This document shows positions 52,047 through 61,522 of a stretch of DNA of 64,000 nt, piece after piece. The translations under genes were made by a program, and so were the position numbers. The notes beneath the pieces were generated by a model, which was not told the origin of the DNA, ran no database searches, and saw nothing but the letters and a program-made list of their open reading frames with translations. Origin of the DNA: an uncultured Eubacteriales bacterium (GTDB taxonomy: Bacteria; Bacillota; Clostridia; Oscillospirales; Acutalibacteraceae). The DNA lies in assembly GCA_934464615.1 (NCBI GenBank), contig CAKSKA010000002.1, positions 138,428-202,427 of the forward strand, read 5' to 3'. Positions within the stretch are counted from its first letter, which is position 1. Each line of letters starts with the position of its first letter.

Positions 52047-53933
52047 TTATTTAATAAGTTCGCAAACGGCGTCGGTATATGCCGCGGGATCGGGCAGGGG
52101 CATATCCGCAAGGAGCAATGCCTGCGCGTACAAAACATTACCTATTTTAGCCGCTTTTTCCTTGTCGGTCTTATAAGTTTCTTTAAGCAGGGCAAACACG
52201 GGGTGCTGTGCGTTCAGTTCCAACACACGCTCGGCTTTCGGCTTCATGGTATCGCCCGGCATGGCGGCAAAGTATTTTTCCATTTCCAGTGTAACGCCGC
52301 CTGTTGACGAGAGGCACACGGGGTGGCTTTTAAGTTTTTTGGAAATTACAACGTCGTGTACGCCGTCAATCTTTTCTTTAAGGAAGGAAAGCATATCGGC
52401 GTTTTCTTTAGCCGTTTTCTCGGTGTCTGCGCTGTCGCCGCCGAGGTCGGATTTTTCGGAGTTGACGGAACAAAGTTCCTTTTCACCGACCTTATTTATA
52501 ATCTGCATTACAAATTCGTCAACATCGTCCGTACAGCAAAGCATATCGTAGCCCTTTTCGTCAATAAGTTCGGTCTGGGGCATGGCGTTTATTTTGTTTA
52601 CCGAATCTCCGCAGGCGTAATAAATATATTTTTGTCCTTCGGGCATGGCGGCAACATATTCGTCAAGCGTAATCATCTTTTTCTGTTTGCGGGAGTAGTA
52701 AAGCAGTAAATCCTTGATATCGGCAGAGTGCATACCGTAATCCGCCGTAACGCCGTATTTAAGCTGTATGCCGAATGCGGCAAAGAATTTTTCGTAATTT
52801 TCTCTGTCGTTTTCAAGCAGTTTTTTTAGCTCGGTGCGTATTTTCTTTTCTATATTTGCGCTTATTGCTTTAAGCTGATGATCCTGCTGCAGCGTTTCCC
52901 TTGAAATATTAAGCGACAAATCGTCCGATTCCACAACGCCCTTAACAAAGCGGAAGCAGTCGGGAAGCAGATCTTCGCAGCAATCCATTATCATAACTCC
53001 GCCCGAATACAGCCGCAGACCTTTTTTGTAATCCTTTGTAAAGTAGTTGTAAGGTGCGGCGGACGGCACAAACAGCAGCGCCTTGTAGGAAACAAGACCT
53101 TCGGTGCTGACGGGAATTGTAAGAATGGGCGGTTCGCTGCTTAAAAATGTATTTTTATAAAACTCGTCCGAGTCTTCCTTTTTAATGTCCTTCTTATTCT
53201 TTTTCCAAATAGGCGTCATGCTGTTAAGGGTTTCGGCTTCGCGGTATTGCTCCTGCTTTGCGTCCTCGCCCTCGCCTACGGTTTTGTATTTTGTAACCTC
53301 CATAATAATGGGGTATCTTACATAGTCGGAATATTTTTTTACAAGAGAGCGTATGCGGTACTCGTCGGTAAATTCGTCGTACTTTTCGGTTTCGGTATCC
53401 GCTTTCAAGTGCATAATTATCTTTGTGCCGACCGATTTTTCCGCGTCCTCGGTTATTGTATAGCCGTCGGCTCCCGTGCTTTCCCAGCGGTACGCCGTAT
53501 CGCTGTCGAAGCGCCTTGAAATAACGGTTACTTTATCCGCAACCATAAATGCCGAATAAAATCCCACGCCGAACTGACCGATTATGTTTGCGGTTTCCTT
53601 TTCGTTTTCGGGTATGCCGTCCTTAAACGCAAGAGAGCCGCTTTTTGCTATTGTGCCGAGGTTGGTTTCAAGTTCGGCTTCGCTCATACCTATTCCGTTA
53701 TCGGTGACAGTCACGGTGCGCGCGTCTTTGTCGAGCGCTATTTCAATATGCAGTTTGCCTTTTACAGCCGCCCTTGCGTTCTCGTCCGTCAGGGAAACGT
53801 AATGTAGTTTGTCAAGCGCGTCGGACGCGTTGGAAATTATTTCGCGCAAAAATATTTCCCTGTTTGTGTAAATTGAATTGATCATTAAATCAAGCAGACG
53901 TTTGGATTCCGCCTTAAAATGTTTTTTTGCCAT
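52047..53933 (-). CDS. htpG: Chaperone HtpG (Hsp90)
   Basis: 628 residues. GHKL ATPase motifs in the N-terminal domain (IISNASDALDKL, VTDNGIGM, GQFGVGFYSAF), the middle domain with the catalytic arginine region (SLNISRETLQQD), and the C-terminal dimerisation domain. ATP-dependent chaperone. Monocistronic; no CIRCE element is visible upstream. Confidence 0.97.
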   Translation of the reverse strand: MAKKHFKAESKRLLDLMINSIYTNREIFLREIISNASDALDKLHYVSLTDENARAAVKGKLHIEIALDKDARTVTVTDNGIGMSEAELETNLGTIAKSGSLAFKDGIPENEKETANIIGQFGVGFYSAFMVADKVTVISRRFDSDTAYRWESTGADGYTITEDAEKSVGTKIIMHLKADTETEKYDEFTDEYRIRSLVKKYSDYVRYPIIMEVTKYKTVGEGEDAKQEQYREAETLNSMTPIWKKNKKDIKKEDSDEFYKNTFLSSEPPILTIPVSTEGLVSYKALLFVPSAAPYNYFTKDYKKGLRLYSGGVMIMDCCEDLLPDCFRFVKGVVESDDLSLNISRETLQQDHQLKAISANIEKKIRTELKKLLENDRENYEKFFAAFGIQLKYGVTADYGMHSADIKDLLLYYSRKQKKMITLDEYVAAMPEGQKYIYYACGDSVNKINAMPQTELIDEKGYDMLCCTDDVDEFVMQIINKVGEKELCSVNSEKSDLGGDSADTEKTAKENADMLSFLKEKIDGVHDVVISKKLKSHPVCLSSTGGVTLEMEKYFAAMPGDTMKPKAERVLELNAQHPVFALLKETYKTDKEKAAKIGNVLYAQALLLADMPLPDPAAYTDAVCELIK

Positions 53934-54063
53934 AAAAAATTACTTCCTTTAAAAGTTTTAGAGTTCGGGCTTTAACCCTCATATATAATTATACTACTTA
54001 AGTCAAGTTTATCAAGTATGCGGCCGCAGTCGGCAAAAAATCCGATTTATTTACAAAAAGTAC

Positions 54064-54092
54064 TTTAAATTTTGCGCCGTTTAAGATACAAT
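54064..54092 (+). promoter_or_regulatory. Probable zapA promoter
   Basis: TTTAAA (54064-54069) and TACAAT (54087-54092), 17-bp spacer; it is followed by a 115-nt leader with an inverted repeat flanked by 12-bp direct repeats. Confidence 0.5.
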
Positions 54093-54099
54093 AATATAC

Positions 54100-54186
54100 A
54101 GACAATACAATCAGGGCACAATGCTTTTTTGAAGAAACGGTGCAGTTATCGGCATTGTTGCCCTTCGCTCACATAGACAATACAAT
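54100..54186. repeat. Inverted repeat flanked by 12-bp direct repeats
   Basis: AGACAATACAAT occurs at 54100-54111 and 54175-54186. Between them GGGC-ACAATGC (54114-54124) and GCATTGT-TGCCC (54152-54163) form a stem. Resembles a small inserted palindromic unit with target-site-like duplications. Confidence 0.5.
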
Positions 54187-54207
54187 AAACACATGGGAGG
54201 TGCCGTA

Positions 54208-54675
54208 ATGCCAAATAAAGTCAGAATGAAAATAGGCGGAATAGAATATTCGGTAACAAGCGAGGAGTCCCCCGAATATATAAAGACACTCGGCAACGAG
54301 GTGGAACACAGGATTAACGACGTGCTTAAAAAAAGTCCGTTTTTGTCGGCTGCAATGGCGGCGGTAATGGCGGCGCTTGAATGTTTGGACGAATGTAAAA
54401 AAACGCAGAACGAGTGCGAAAAACTGCGGCTGGAAATTAAAAAACTGTTGGAAGAATCGGCGATGTCAAAGGTGGACGCGCAGCTTTACAAACACCGCTG
54501 CGAAGAACTGAAACAGGAAATTATCAACTTACAAGCAGGCGCGCAGCGCGGAGAACACGACGGCGCCGAAACGCAGACGCAGGAACTCTCGCGGGCGCAG
54601 TCCGTTACACAAAAGCCGCAGACGGAAGACGACAAAGCCGAAAATATATCGGTTTTTGACGATTTGCCTTTTTAA
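54208..54675 (+). CDS. zapA: Cell division protein ZapA
   Basis: 155 residues. The N-terminal ZapA domain is clear (VRMKIGGIEYSVTSEESPEY), followed by a coiled coil (residues about 70-115) and a variable tail. Promotes Z-ring bundling by FtsZ. ATG 54208 follows GGGAGG; ATG 54193 lies upstream of this site so I reject it. Confidence 0.9.
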   Translation: MPNKVRMKIGGIEYSVTSEESPEYIKTLGNEVEHRINDVLKKSPFLSAAMAAVMAALECLDECKKTQNECEKLRLEIKKLLEESAMSKVDAQLYKHRCEELKQEIINLQAGAQRGEHDGAETQTQELSRAQSVTQKPQTEDDKAENISVFDDLPF

Positions 54676-54679
54676 AATT

Positions 54680-56737
54680 ATGGAAAAAGCGATAACAAAG
54701 CCCGAAATACTCGCGCCTGCCGGCAATGCGGAAATGCTTAAAGCCGCCGTAAGAAGCGGCGCGGATGCGGTGTATCTCGGTATGCGGGATTTTAATGCGC
54801 GCCGCAGCGCGCAGAATTTTGACGAAAAAGGACTTGCCGAAGCGGTGCAATACTGCCACACCTACGGCGTTAAAGTTTATGTAACCATAAACATATGTGT
54901 AAAACAGGAAGAGTTAAGCCGTGCGCTTGATACCGCAATATGTGCGGCAAAACTCGGGGCGGACGGAATTATTGCGGCGGATATAGGACTTATAAGTCTT
55001 ATAAGGCGGGCGTGTCCGGATATTCGCATACACGGCTCCACACAAATGACGGTACACAGCGTATCCGCACTGCCTGTACTTAAAACACTTGGCATAAAGC
55101 GCATTGTATTATCACGCGAGATGAGCTGTGAAAAAATTGCAGAATTTGTAAAACAGGCGGATAAATACGGCATTGAAACCGAAGTTTTTGTACACGGCGC
55201 GCTTTGTATGTGTATGTCGGGGCAGTGCCTTTTAAGCGCAATGCTGGGCGGCCGCAGCGGCAACCGCGGACTGTGTGCGGGACCGTGCAGGCTGCCGTTT
55301 GCCGCAGAGCACGGCACGGGGTACGATTTAAGCCTTAAAGACCTGTCCTTGCTTGACTATACGCAAAAACTTGCCGAAATAGGCGTAAGGTCTTTTAAAA
55401 TAGAGGGCAGGCTTAAAAAAGCGGAATATGTATCGGCAGCGGCGGCGGCTTTCCGCGCGGCAGCGGACGGGGAAGATGTAAAAAAACACGCGCAGCTGCT
55501 TAAAAATGTGTTTTCCCGTTCCGGATTTACCGACGGATATTTTACGGATATGCGCGGCAGGGAAATGTTCGGAGTCAGGACCGAAGAGGACGTGCGGCTC
55601 TCGCGCGAAGTTTTAAATAAAATACACGAGAACTACCGAACGGAACGGCAAAAAATAAGGATAGACGCGCATATGTCGGTTTTAAGGGATAAGCCGGCGG
55701 AGCTTACTTTTATTTGCGAAGACTTACGGGTGCGGGTGTGCGGCGACACACCGGCGCAGGCAAAAAACAAACCTACGGATATTGAATTTTTAAGGGATAA
55801 TGTGTCGAAACTCGGCGCAACGCCGTATTATATCGGCGAATTTTCCGCCGATATTGACAGCGGAGTGTACATCGGTGCGGCGCAGATAAACGATATGCGC
55901 AGAACAGCCGCCGAAAAACTTAATAAACTGCGTACGGTTTTGCCGCAGCGCCGATTTTTTGACGTCGATATTCCGCAAAGCAGTGCGCCGCAGGACAAAA
56001 ATCCTAAAATTATTTGCAGATTTGACTCAAACGAACAGATACCGACAAACCTTGACGGCGTTTTTGCGGTTATGACGCGTATTGAAAACGAGCCGGCGGT
56101 ATTGCCCGACGGCATTGTAAAAATTGCGGATATTCCGCGCGGCACAGCAAACGAGGATATTATAAAAAAGCGGCTTGAAATATTTAAAAACGCAGGATAC
56201 GAATATGCCGCCGCAGGAAATACGGCGGCGTGTACTTTGGCGCAAAACGCGGGATTTAAACTTTTTGCGGATTTCGGACTTAACGTATACAACTGTGCGA
56301 CCGCGCGGTTTTGGGACGGACAGGGGGCGGAGTTTATCACGCTGTCGCCCGAACTTACTGCGGCAGCCGCCGCACAGATAAACGCGGCGGCACAGCGCGG
56401 AATTATTGCCTACGGCAGACTGCCGCTTATGCTGTGTGCCGTATGTCCCGTAAAAAACGGTACGGACTGCGCGCACTGCGGACGGAAAAGCGGACTTGTT
56501 GACAGGCAGTCCGTAAAGTTCCCCGTGCGGTGCAGGTCGGGCTTTTCGGAACTTCTTAACAGCCGTCCGATTTATCTGGCGGACAGGCAGAACATACTTA
56601 ACAAATTTGATTTTTACACCCTTTATTTTACCGACGAAAGCAAGCATGCGGTAAGCGAAATTATATCGGCTTATAAGCGCGGGGCGCCGCCGACGGGCGA
56701 ATTTACAAGGGGTATGTATTTCAGAGGTGTTGAATAA
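54680..56737 (+). CDS. Peptidase U32 family protein (YrrO/RlhA-like)
   Basis: 685 residues. N-terminal U32 domain (ILAPAGNAEMLKAAVRSGAD; the signature EVFVHGALCMCMSGQCLLS; NRGLCAGPCRLPF with clustered cysteines), then a DUF3656-like insertion and a C-terminal cysteine set (CAVCPVKNGTDCAHCGRKSG) that probably holds an Fe-S cluster. RlhA-type members hydroxylate 23S rRNA rather than cleave peptides; peptidase activity should not be assumed. Its start follows zapA by 4 bp without its own ribosome site, so it depends on coupling. Confidence 0.88.
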   Translation: MEKAITKPEILAPAGNAEMLKAAVRSGADAVYLGMRDFNARRSAQNFDEKGLAEAVQYCHTYGVKVYVTINICVKQEELSRALDTAICAAKLGADGIIAADIGLISLIRRACPDIRIHGSTQMTVHSVSALPVLKTLGIKRIVLSREMSCEKIAEFVKQADKYGIETEVFVHGALCMCMSGQCLLSAMLGGRSGNRGLCAGPCRLPFAAEHGTGYDLSLKDLSLLDYTQKLAEIGVRSFKIEGRLKKAEYVSAAAAAFRAAADGEDVKKHAQLLKNVFSRSGFTDGYFTDMRGREMFGVRTEEDVRLSREVLNKIHENYRTERQKIRIDAHMSVLRDKPAELTFICEDLRVRVCGDTPAQAKNKPTDIEFLRDNVSKLGATPYYIGEFSADIDSGVYIGAAQINDMRRTAAEKLNKLRTVLPQRRFFDVDIPQSSAPQDKNPKIICRFDSNEQIPTNLDGVFAVMTRIENEPAVLPDGIVKIADIPRGTANEDIIKKRLEIFKNAGYEYAAAGNTAACTLAQNAGFKLFADFGLNVYNCATARFWDGQGAEFITLSPELTAAAAAQINAAAQRGIIAYGRLPLMLCAVCPVKNGTDCAHCGRKSGLVDRQSVKFPVRCRSGFSELLNSRPIYLADRQNILNKFDFYTLYFTDESKHAVSEIISAYKRGAPPTGEFTRGMYFRGVE

Positions 56738-56761
56738 GTACACGGACAAAAGGCGGTCGAA

Positions 56762-56791
56762 GCGTAAAACGGTCGGAATTCCGTTTTACGC
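56762..56791. terminator. Hairpin downstream of the U32 gene
   Basis: GCGTAAAACGG / CCGTTTTACGC perfect 11-bp stem, 8-nt loop; T-run is weak (ACTTTTG). Confidence 0.6.
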
Positions 56792-56817
56792 CGCCGAACT
56801 TTTGTCGCAAAAAATAC

Positions 56818-56950
56818 TTTACATTTTTAAATAAGTATGGTAAAATACTAAAGCTACCGTTTACTGTGCTTGCGGCGACTGCCGTAAATTGCGGATCACT
56901 GCGGCCCAACGCTCGGTTAACGGCTGACAAATTTTAAAGGAGTGAAAAAT
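56818..56950 (+). promoter_or_regulatory. rpsO promoter and structured leader
   Basis: TTTACA (56818-56823), 17-bp spacer, TAAAAT (56841-56846), then a leader of about 100 nt. TTTAC/GTAAA pairing around an inner GCGG-CGACTG-CCGT segment (56857-56886 region) suggests an S15-binding autoregulatory leader, as seen in other Firmicutes. Confidence 0.5.
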
Positions 56951-57214
56951 ATGTTAAAGGACGAAAAACAGAAGATTATCGAAACCTACGCCACACACGA
57001 AGGCGACACAGGTTCACCCGAAGTTCAGATTGCTTTGCTTACCACGCGCATTAATGAACTCAATGCTCATTTAAAAGTTCATGCAAAGGATCATCATTCG
57101 CGCAGAGGTCTTCTTAAAATGGTAGGTCACCGTCGTAATCTGCTTGCTTATTTGCAGAAGAACGATATTGAAAGATACCGTGACATCGTTAAGAGACTGG
57201 GACTTCGTAAGTAA
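56951..57214 (+). CDS. rpsO: 30S ribosomal protein S15
   Basis: 87 residues after choosing ATG 56951 (AAAGGAG, 8-nt spacing); a GTG at 56942 is too close to the site. Full S15 sequence: [20 protein letters not shown] and [20 protein letters not shown]. Binds 16S rRNA and bridges to 23S. Followed by a terminator and pnp, the usual Firmicutes order. Confidence 0.98.
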   Translation: MLKDEKQKIIETYATHEGDTGSPEVQIALLTTRINELNAHLKVHAKDHHSRRGLLKMVGHRRNLLAYLQKNDIERYRDIVKRLGLRK

Positions 57215-57223
57215 TTATCAATT

Positions 57224-57254
57224 AATAGGGCAGACCGACAGGTCTGCCTTATTG
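57224..57254 (+). terminator. Terminator of rpsO
   Basis: AGGCAGACC-type stem: GGGCAGACC / GGTCTGCCT with GACA loop and AT-rich tail. Confidence 0.75.
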
Positions 57255-57362
57255 AAATTAAAGAGATTTTCCGGAGTTTAGCGGTAAATTTACCGCCCGA
57301 ATGAGTTCGGACCGCAAATTTATTGCTAAAACGGATTATCTCAAAAAATCAGGAGGTAAAAA

Positions 57363-59579
57363 ATGTTTGAAAATTACAAGGTTTACGAAACCGAACTTGC
57401 CGGCAGACCGTTAAAACTTGAAACCGGCAAAATGGCACAACTTGCAAACGCCGCGGTTATGGCTACCTACGGCGAAACGCAGGTACTCTGCACCGTTACA
57501 GCATCCGCAAAACCGAGAGAGGGCGTTGACTTTTTCCCGCTTTCGGTTGATTTTGAAGAAAAAATGTATTCGGTAGGCCGTTTCCCCGGCTCCTTTACAA
57601 GACGTGAAGGCAAAGCGACCGACAAGGCAGTGCTTGCAAGCCGCTGCATAGACCGTCCTATCCGTCCGCTGTTCCCTAAAGATATGCGTAACGACTGCAC
57701 CGTTGTTGCAACGGTTATGTCGGTAGATCCCGACTGCTCGCCCGAAGTGGCAGCCGCAATCGGCGTTTCCTGCGCTATCGCAATTTCCGATATTCCGTGG
57801 GACGGACCGATCTCAAGCGTAAAAGTCGGCATAGTTGACGGTGAGTTTGTCATCAACCCGACGCTTGAACAAAGGGCGAAATCCACGCTTGATTTAACCG
57901 TTTCTTCAACCGAAGACCTTGTTGCGATGATTGAGGCAGGCGGCAACGAAATACCCGATGACGTTATGTTCGACGCCATTATGGCAGGTCATGAGGAAAA
58001 CAAGAAGGTAGTTAAGTTTATAAACGGCATAGTTGCCGAAATAGGCAAAAAGAAATTTGAGTTTGAGTCTAACGATCCCGATCCGGCAATTATGGAAGAA
58101 GTTGAAAACTTCTGTATAGAGGATGTAAAGCGCGCGCTTGATACCGACGATAAACTTGTACGCGACGCCGCCCTTTTGCCGATATACGCCGCTGTTCACG
58201 AAAAGTTTGACGAGCGTTTTGAAGGCAACGAGGCAAAGTTGGACGAGATTATGTACCTTGTACAAAAGCACGTTGTACGCGCATGGCTTAAAAATGAGAA
58301 AAAGCGTGTTGACGGCAGAGGAATAGACGAGATACGTCCGCTTAACGCGCAGATAGACCTGCTTGCGCGCGCACACGGTTCGGGTATGTTCACCCGCGGA
58401 CAAACTCAGGTTTTGTCGGTTGCAACACTCGCGTCTGTCAGCGAAGCGCAGAAACTTGACGGACTTGACGAAGAAAAGGAAAAGAGATATATCCACCACT
58501 ACAACTTCCCGTCCTATTCCGTAGGCGAAACAAAACCGTCCAGAGGACCGGGACGCAGGGAGATAGGCCACGGCGCATTGGCGGAGCGTGCGCTGCTCCC
58601 CGTAATTCCGAGTGTTGAGGAATTCCCGTATGCCATCCGCGTAGTATCCGAAGTTTTGTCGTCAAACGGCTCTACTTCGCAGGGTTCTGTTTGCGGCTCT
58701 ACCCTGGCGCTTATGGCGGCAGGCGTGCCGATAAAGGCACCGGTAGCCGGTATTTCCTGCGGACTTATAACAGGGGATAAGGGCGTTTACGGCGACTTTA
58801 TGACAATGGTTGATATACAGGGACTTGAAGACTTCTACGGCGATATGGACTTTAAGGTTGCGGGTACCAAAAACGGTATAACCGCCATACAAATGGACCT
58901 GAAAGTACACGGACTTACGCCCGAAATTATAAAAGAGGCTTTTGCAAAAACGCACAAGGCAAGAAATTATATTCTTGACGAAGTTATGCTGCCGGTTATT
59001 TCCGAGCCGCGTAAGGAACTTTCCAAGTATGCCCCCAAAATGCTTACAACACAGATAAATCCCGAAAAGATAGGCGATGTTATAGGCAAGCAGGGTAAGG
59101 TTATACAGTCTATTCAGGAACAGTGCGACTGCACTATTAATATTGAAGAGGACGGCAGAGTTTACATCAGCGCGCTTGATATTGACAAGGCAAAACAGGC
59201 TGTAATGATTATTGAAACAATCGCCAACGATCCGGAAATAGGCGCGATTTACAGCGGCAAGGTTACAAGGATTATGAACTTCGGTGCATTTGTTGAAATT
59301 GCACCCGGCAAGGAAGGCCTTGTACACATAAGCCGCCTTGATGTAAAACGTGTTGAAAAGGTTGAGGATGTTGTGTCTGTCGGCGATCAGGTACTTGTAA
59401 AGGTAATTGAAATTGACGATCAGGGCAGAATTAACCTTTCCAGACGCGACGCATTGGTTGAGGTTAACGGCGCTGTTGTTGAAGAAGGCGCCGACGAAGT
59501 TCCCGAAAGACCGAAACGCGAGCATGACGACCGCAGACAGCGCAGAGGCTTCAGGAATAATCACCACAAAGAAAATTAA
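57363..59579 (+). CDS. pnp: Polynucleotide phosphorylase
   Basis: 738 residues: two RNase PH domains (first to about 230, second from about 320 to 540), an alpha-helical linker, a KH domain (GKQGKVIQSIQEQCDCTINI) and an S1 domain (GKVTRIMNFGAFVEIAPGKE, EGLVHISRLD). Degrades RNA 3' to 5' with phosphate. Ends in a basic tail (RRQRRGFRNNHHKEN). RBS AGGAGGT. Confidence 0.98.
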   Translation: MFENYKVYETELAGRPLKLETGKMAQLANAAVMATYGETQVLCTVTASAKPREGVDFFPLSVDFEEKMYSVGRFPGSFTRREGKATDKAVLASRCIDRPIRPLFPKDMRNDCTVVATVMSVDPDCSPEVAAAIGVSCAIAISDIPWDGPISSVKVGIVDGEFVINPTLEQRAKSTLDLTVSSTEDLVAMIEAGGNEIPDDVMFDAIMAGHEENKKVVKFINGIVAEIGKKKFEFESNDPDPAIMEEVENFCIEDVKRALDTDDKLVRDAALLPIYAAVHEKFDERFEGNEAKLDEIMYLVQKHVVRAWLKNEKKRVDGRGIDEIRPLNAQIDLLARAHGSGMFTRGQTQVLSVATLASVSEAQKLDGLDEEKEKRYIHHYNFPSYSVGETKPSRGPGRREIGHGALAERALLPVIPSVEEFPYAIRVVSEVLSSNGSTSQGSVCGSTLALMAAGVPIKAPVAGISCGLITGDKGVYGDFMTMVDIQGLEDFYGDMDFKVAGTKNGITAIQMDLKVHGLTPEIIKEAFAKTHKARNYILDEVMLPVISEPRKELSKYAPKMLTTQINPEKIGDVIGKQGKVIQSIQEQCDCTINIEEDGRVYISALDIDKAKQAVMIIETIANDPEIGAIYSGKVTRIMNFGAFVEIAPGKEGLVHISRLDVKRVEKVEDVVSVGDQVLVKVIEIDDQGRINLSRRDALVEVNGAVVEEGADEVPERPKREHDDRRQRRGFRNNHHKEN

Positions 59580-59582
59580 GTT

Positions 59583-59617
59583 AAAAAGGCTCGACAAGTA
59601 AAAATGTCGAGCCTTTA
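59583..59617 (+). terminator. Terminator of pnp
   Basis: AAAGGCTCGACA / TGTCGAGCCTTT stem with an 8-nt loop. Confidence 0.85.
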
Positions 59618-59692
59618 AAAGACGGGGTGAGTTGCGGCATTCCGATGTTTATACGGACATCTTAGGCGAGTTCGGATTTATTATCGCTTGCC

Positions 59693-59723
59693 TAGCGTGA
59701 CAGATTTGAATCCTGTCACGCTA
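59693..59723. repeat. Dispersed palindromic repeat, copy 2
   Basis: TAGCGTGACAG ATTTGAAT CCTGTCACGCTA: near-perfect palindrome in the same 31-bp register as 9465-9495 and 30911-30941. Lies in the leader of the ABC genes. Confidence 0.75.
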
Positions 59724-59779
59724 AACGTCCGGTTCCCTTTGCGGCAGGGAAATAAAATTTTAAGAAAGGATTTAGATTT

Positions 59780-61522
59780 ATGTACAAAAAACTTCTTAAA
59801 AGTGTGCGCGAATACAAAAAGCCTACATGGTTAACCCTTGTTTTTATAACGGGCGAAGCGGTAATTGAATGTCTTATACCGTTTATAACCGCAGGACTTG
59901 TAAACAAAATAAGCGCAAACGCAACAATCGGCGAAGTGATTAAAACGGGCGCAATACTTGTTTTGCTGGCAACGGCGTCCCTTGCCTGCGGCGCGTTGGC
60001 GGCGCTTACTTCCGCAAAGGCATCCGCCGGATTTGCAAAAAATCTGCGCAGCGATATGTTTCGCCGCATACAAGGATATTCGTTTTACAATATTGACAAA
60101 TTTTCCTCGTCGTCCTTGGTTACGCGAATGACGACCGACATTACCAACGTGCAGATGGCGTATATGATGGTTATAAGGATTGCGGTGCGCGGCCCGCTGG
60201 TACTTATATTCTCCATAATTATGGCATACATTATGGGCGGCGCGCTGGCAACTTCCTTTGTTGTTATAATTCCCGTGCTGGTTGCGGGTTTGCTTATAAT
60301 TGCAAAAAAGGCAATGCCGGCATTCCGCAGGGTTTTCCGCAAATACGACAGATTGAACGAATCCATTGAAGAAAACGTACGTGCAATGCGTGTTGTTAAG
60401 GGCTTTTCCCGTGAAGAATACGAGAAAAAGAAATTCGGCGCGGCAGCGGCGGATATTTGCGGCGACTTTACAAAGGCGGAGCGCATAGTGGCGCTTAATT
60501 CGCCGCTTATGCAGCTTTGCGTTTACTTTAATATGGCGTTTGTGCTTATTGTCGGCTCAAAATTGGTTATAACGTCGGGCGGCAGCATTATTGATGTGGG
60601 CGAAATGACCGCAATGCTGACCTACGGTATGCAGATACTTATGCAGCTTATGATGATTTCCATGATATATGTTATGCTTACGATGTCGGGCGAATCCATA
60701 AAGCGTATAGGCGAGGTGCTTGACGAAAAGTCGACGCTGCACAATCCGGAAAATCCGGTTATGACGGTTGAAAACGGAGATATTGATTTTAACGGTGTAA
60801 ACTTTAAATATTCCGAAAAAAGCGAGAACTTTGCCCTTAAAAATATAAACCTGCACATAAAATCCGGTATGACGGTGGGAATTATCGGCGGTACGGGCTC
60901 AAGCAAATCAACGCTTGTACAGTTAATACCCCGTCTTTACGATGTAAGCGAGGGCTCGGTTGCGGTTGCGGGACGGGACGTAAGGCAGTACGACCTTGAC
61001 ACGCTGAGAAACAGCGTTGCGATGGTACTGCAAAAGAACGTGCTGTTTTCCGGTACAATAAAAGAAAATTTGCGTTGGGGCAACGAAAACGCGACCGACG
61101 AAGAAATTATCGAGGCTTGCCGCCTGTCCCAGGCGGACGATTTTGTACAGTCATTCCCCGATAAGTACGATACATTTATAGAGCAGGGCGGTACAAACGT
61201 ATCCGGCGGACAAAAGCAAAGACTCTGCATTGCAAGGGCATTGCTTAAAAAGCCGAAGATACTTATTTTGGACGACTCCACAAGCGCGGTTGATACAAAG
61301 ACCGACGCGCTTATACGCGCAGGTCTTGCAAAGTATATTCCGCAAACCACAAAAATAATTATTGCACAGCGCGTATCATCCGTGCAGGACGCAGATATGA
61401 TAATCGTAATGGACGGCGGCACTGTGTCTGCGGCAGGTACGCATGAGCAGCTCTTACGCTCCAGCGAAATATACAAAGAAGTATACGAGCAGCAGACGAA
61501 AGGGGGCGGCGACGATGAGTAA
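59780..61522 (+). CDS. Heterodimeric ABC exporter, half with degenerate ATP site
   Basis: 580 residues: six membrane segments, then an ATPase domain. The Walker B region reads ILILDDSTSAVDTKTDA: the catalytic glutamate is replaced by aspartate, as in the degenerate half of exporters such as TM287/288, BmrCD and LmrCD. Walker A is GGTGSSKST rather than GxxGxGKS/T; signature VSGGQKQ is intact. It overlaps the next gene by 8 nt. Multidrug export is likely; substrate unknown. Confidence 0.9.
   Translation: MYKKLLKSVREYKKPTWLTLVFITGEAVIECLIPFITAGLVNKISANATIGEVIKTGAILVLLATASLACGALAALTSAKASAGFAKNLRSDMFRRIQGYSFYNIDKFSSSSLVTRMTTDITNVQMAYMMVIRIAVRGPLVLIFSIIMAYIMGGALATSFVVIIPVLVAGLLIIAKKAMPAFRRVFRKYDRLNESIEENVRAMRVVKGFSREEYEKKKFGAAAADICGDFTKAERIVALNSPLMQLCVYFNMAFVLIVGSKLVITSGGSIIDVGEMTAMLTYGMQILMQLMMISMIYVMLTMSGESIKRIGEVLDEKSTLHNPENPVMTVENGDIDFNGVNFKYSEKSENFALKNINLHIKSGMTVGIIGGTGSSKSTLVQLIPRLYDVSEGSVAVAGRDVRQYDLDTLRNSVAMVLQKNVLFSGTIKENLRWGNENATDEEIIEACRLSQADDFVQSFPDKYDTFIEQGGTNVSGGQKQRLCIARALLKKPKILILDDSTSAVDTKTDALIRAGLAKYIPQTTKIIIAQRVSSVQDADMIIVMDGGTVSAAGTHEQLLRSSEIYKEVYEQQTKGGGDDE

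Noticed and set aside
58662..59597. 311-codon minus-strand ORF opposite pnp
   Set aside because: Entirely antisense to the S1/KH and PH domains of a conserved gene; codon composition reflects the complement.
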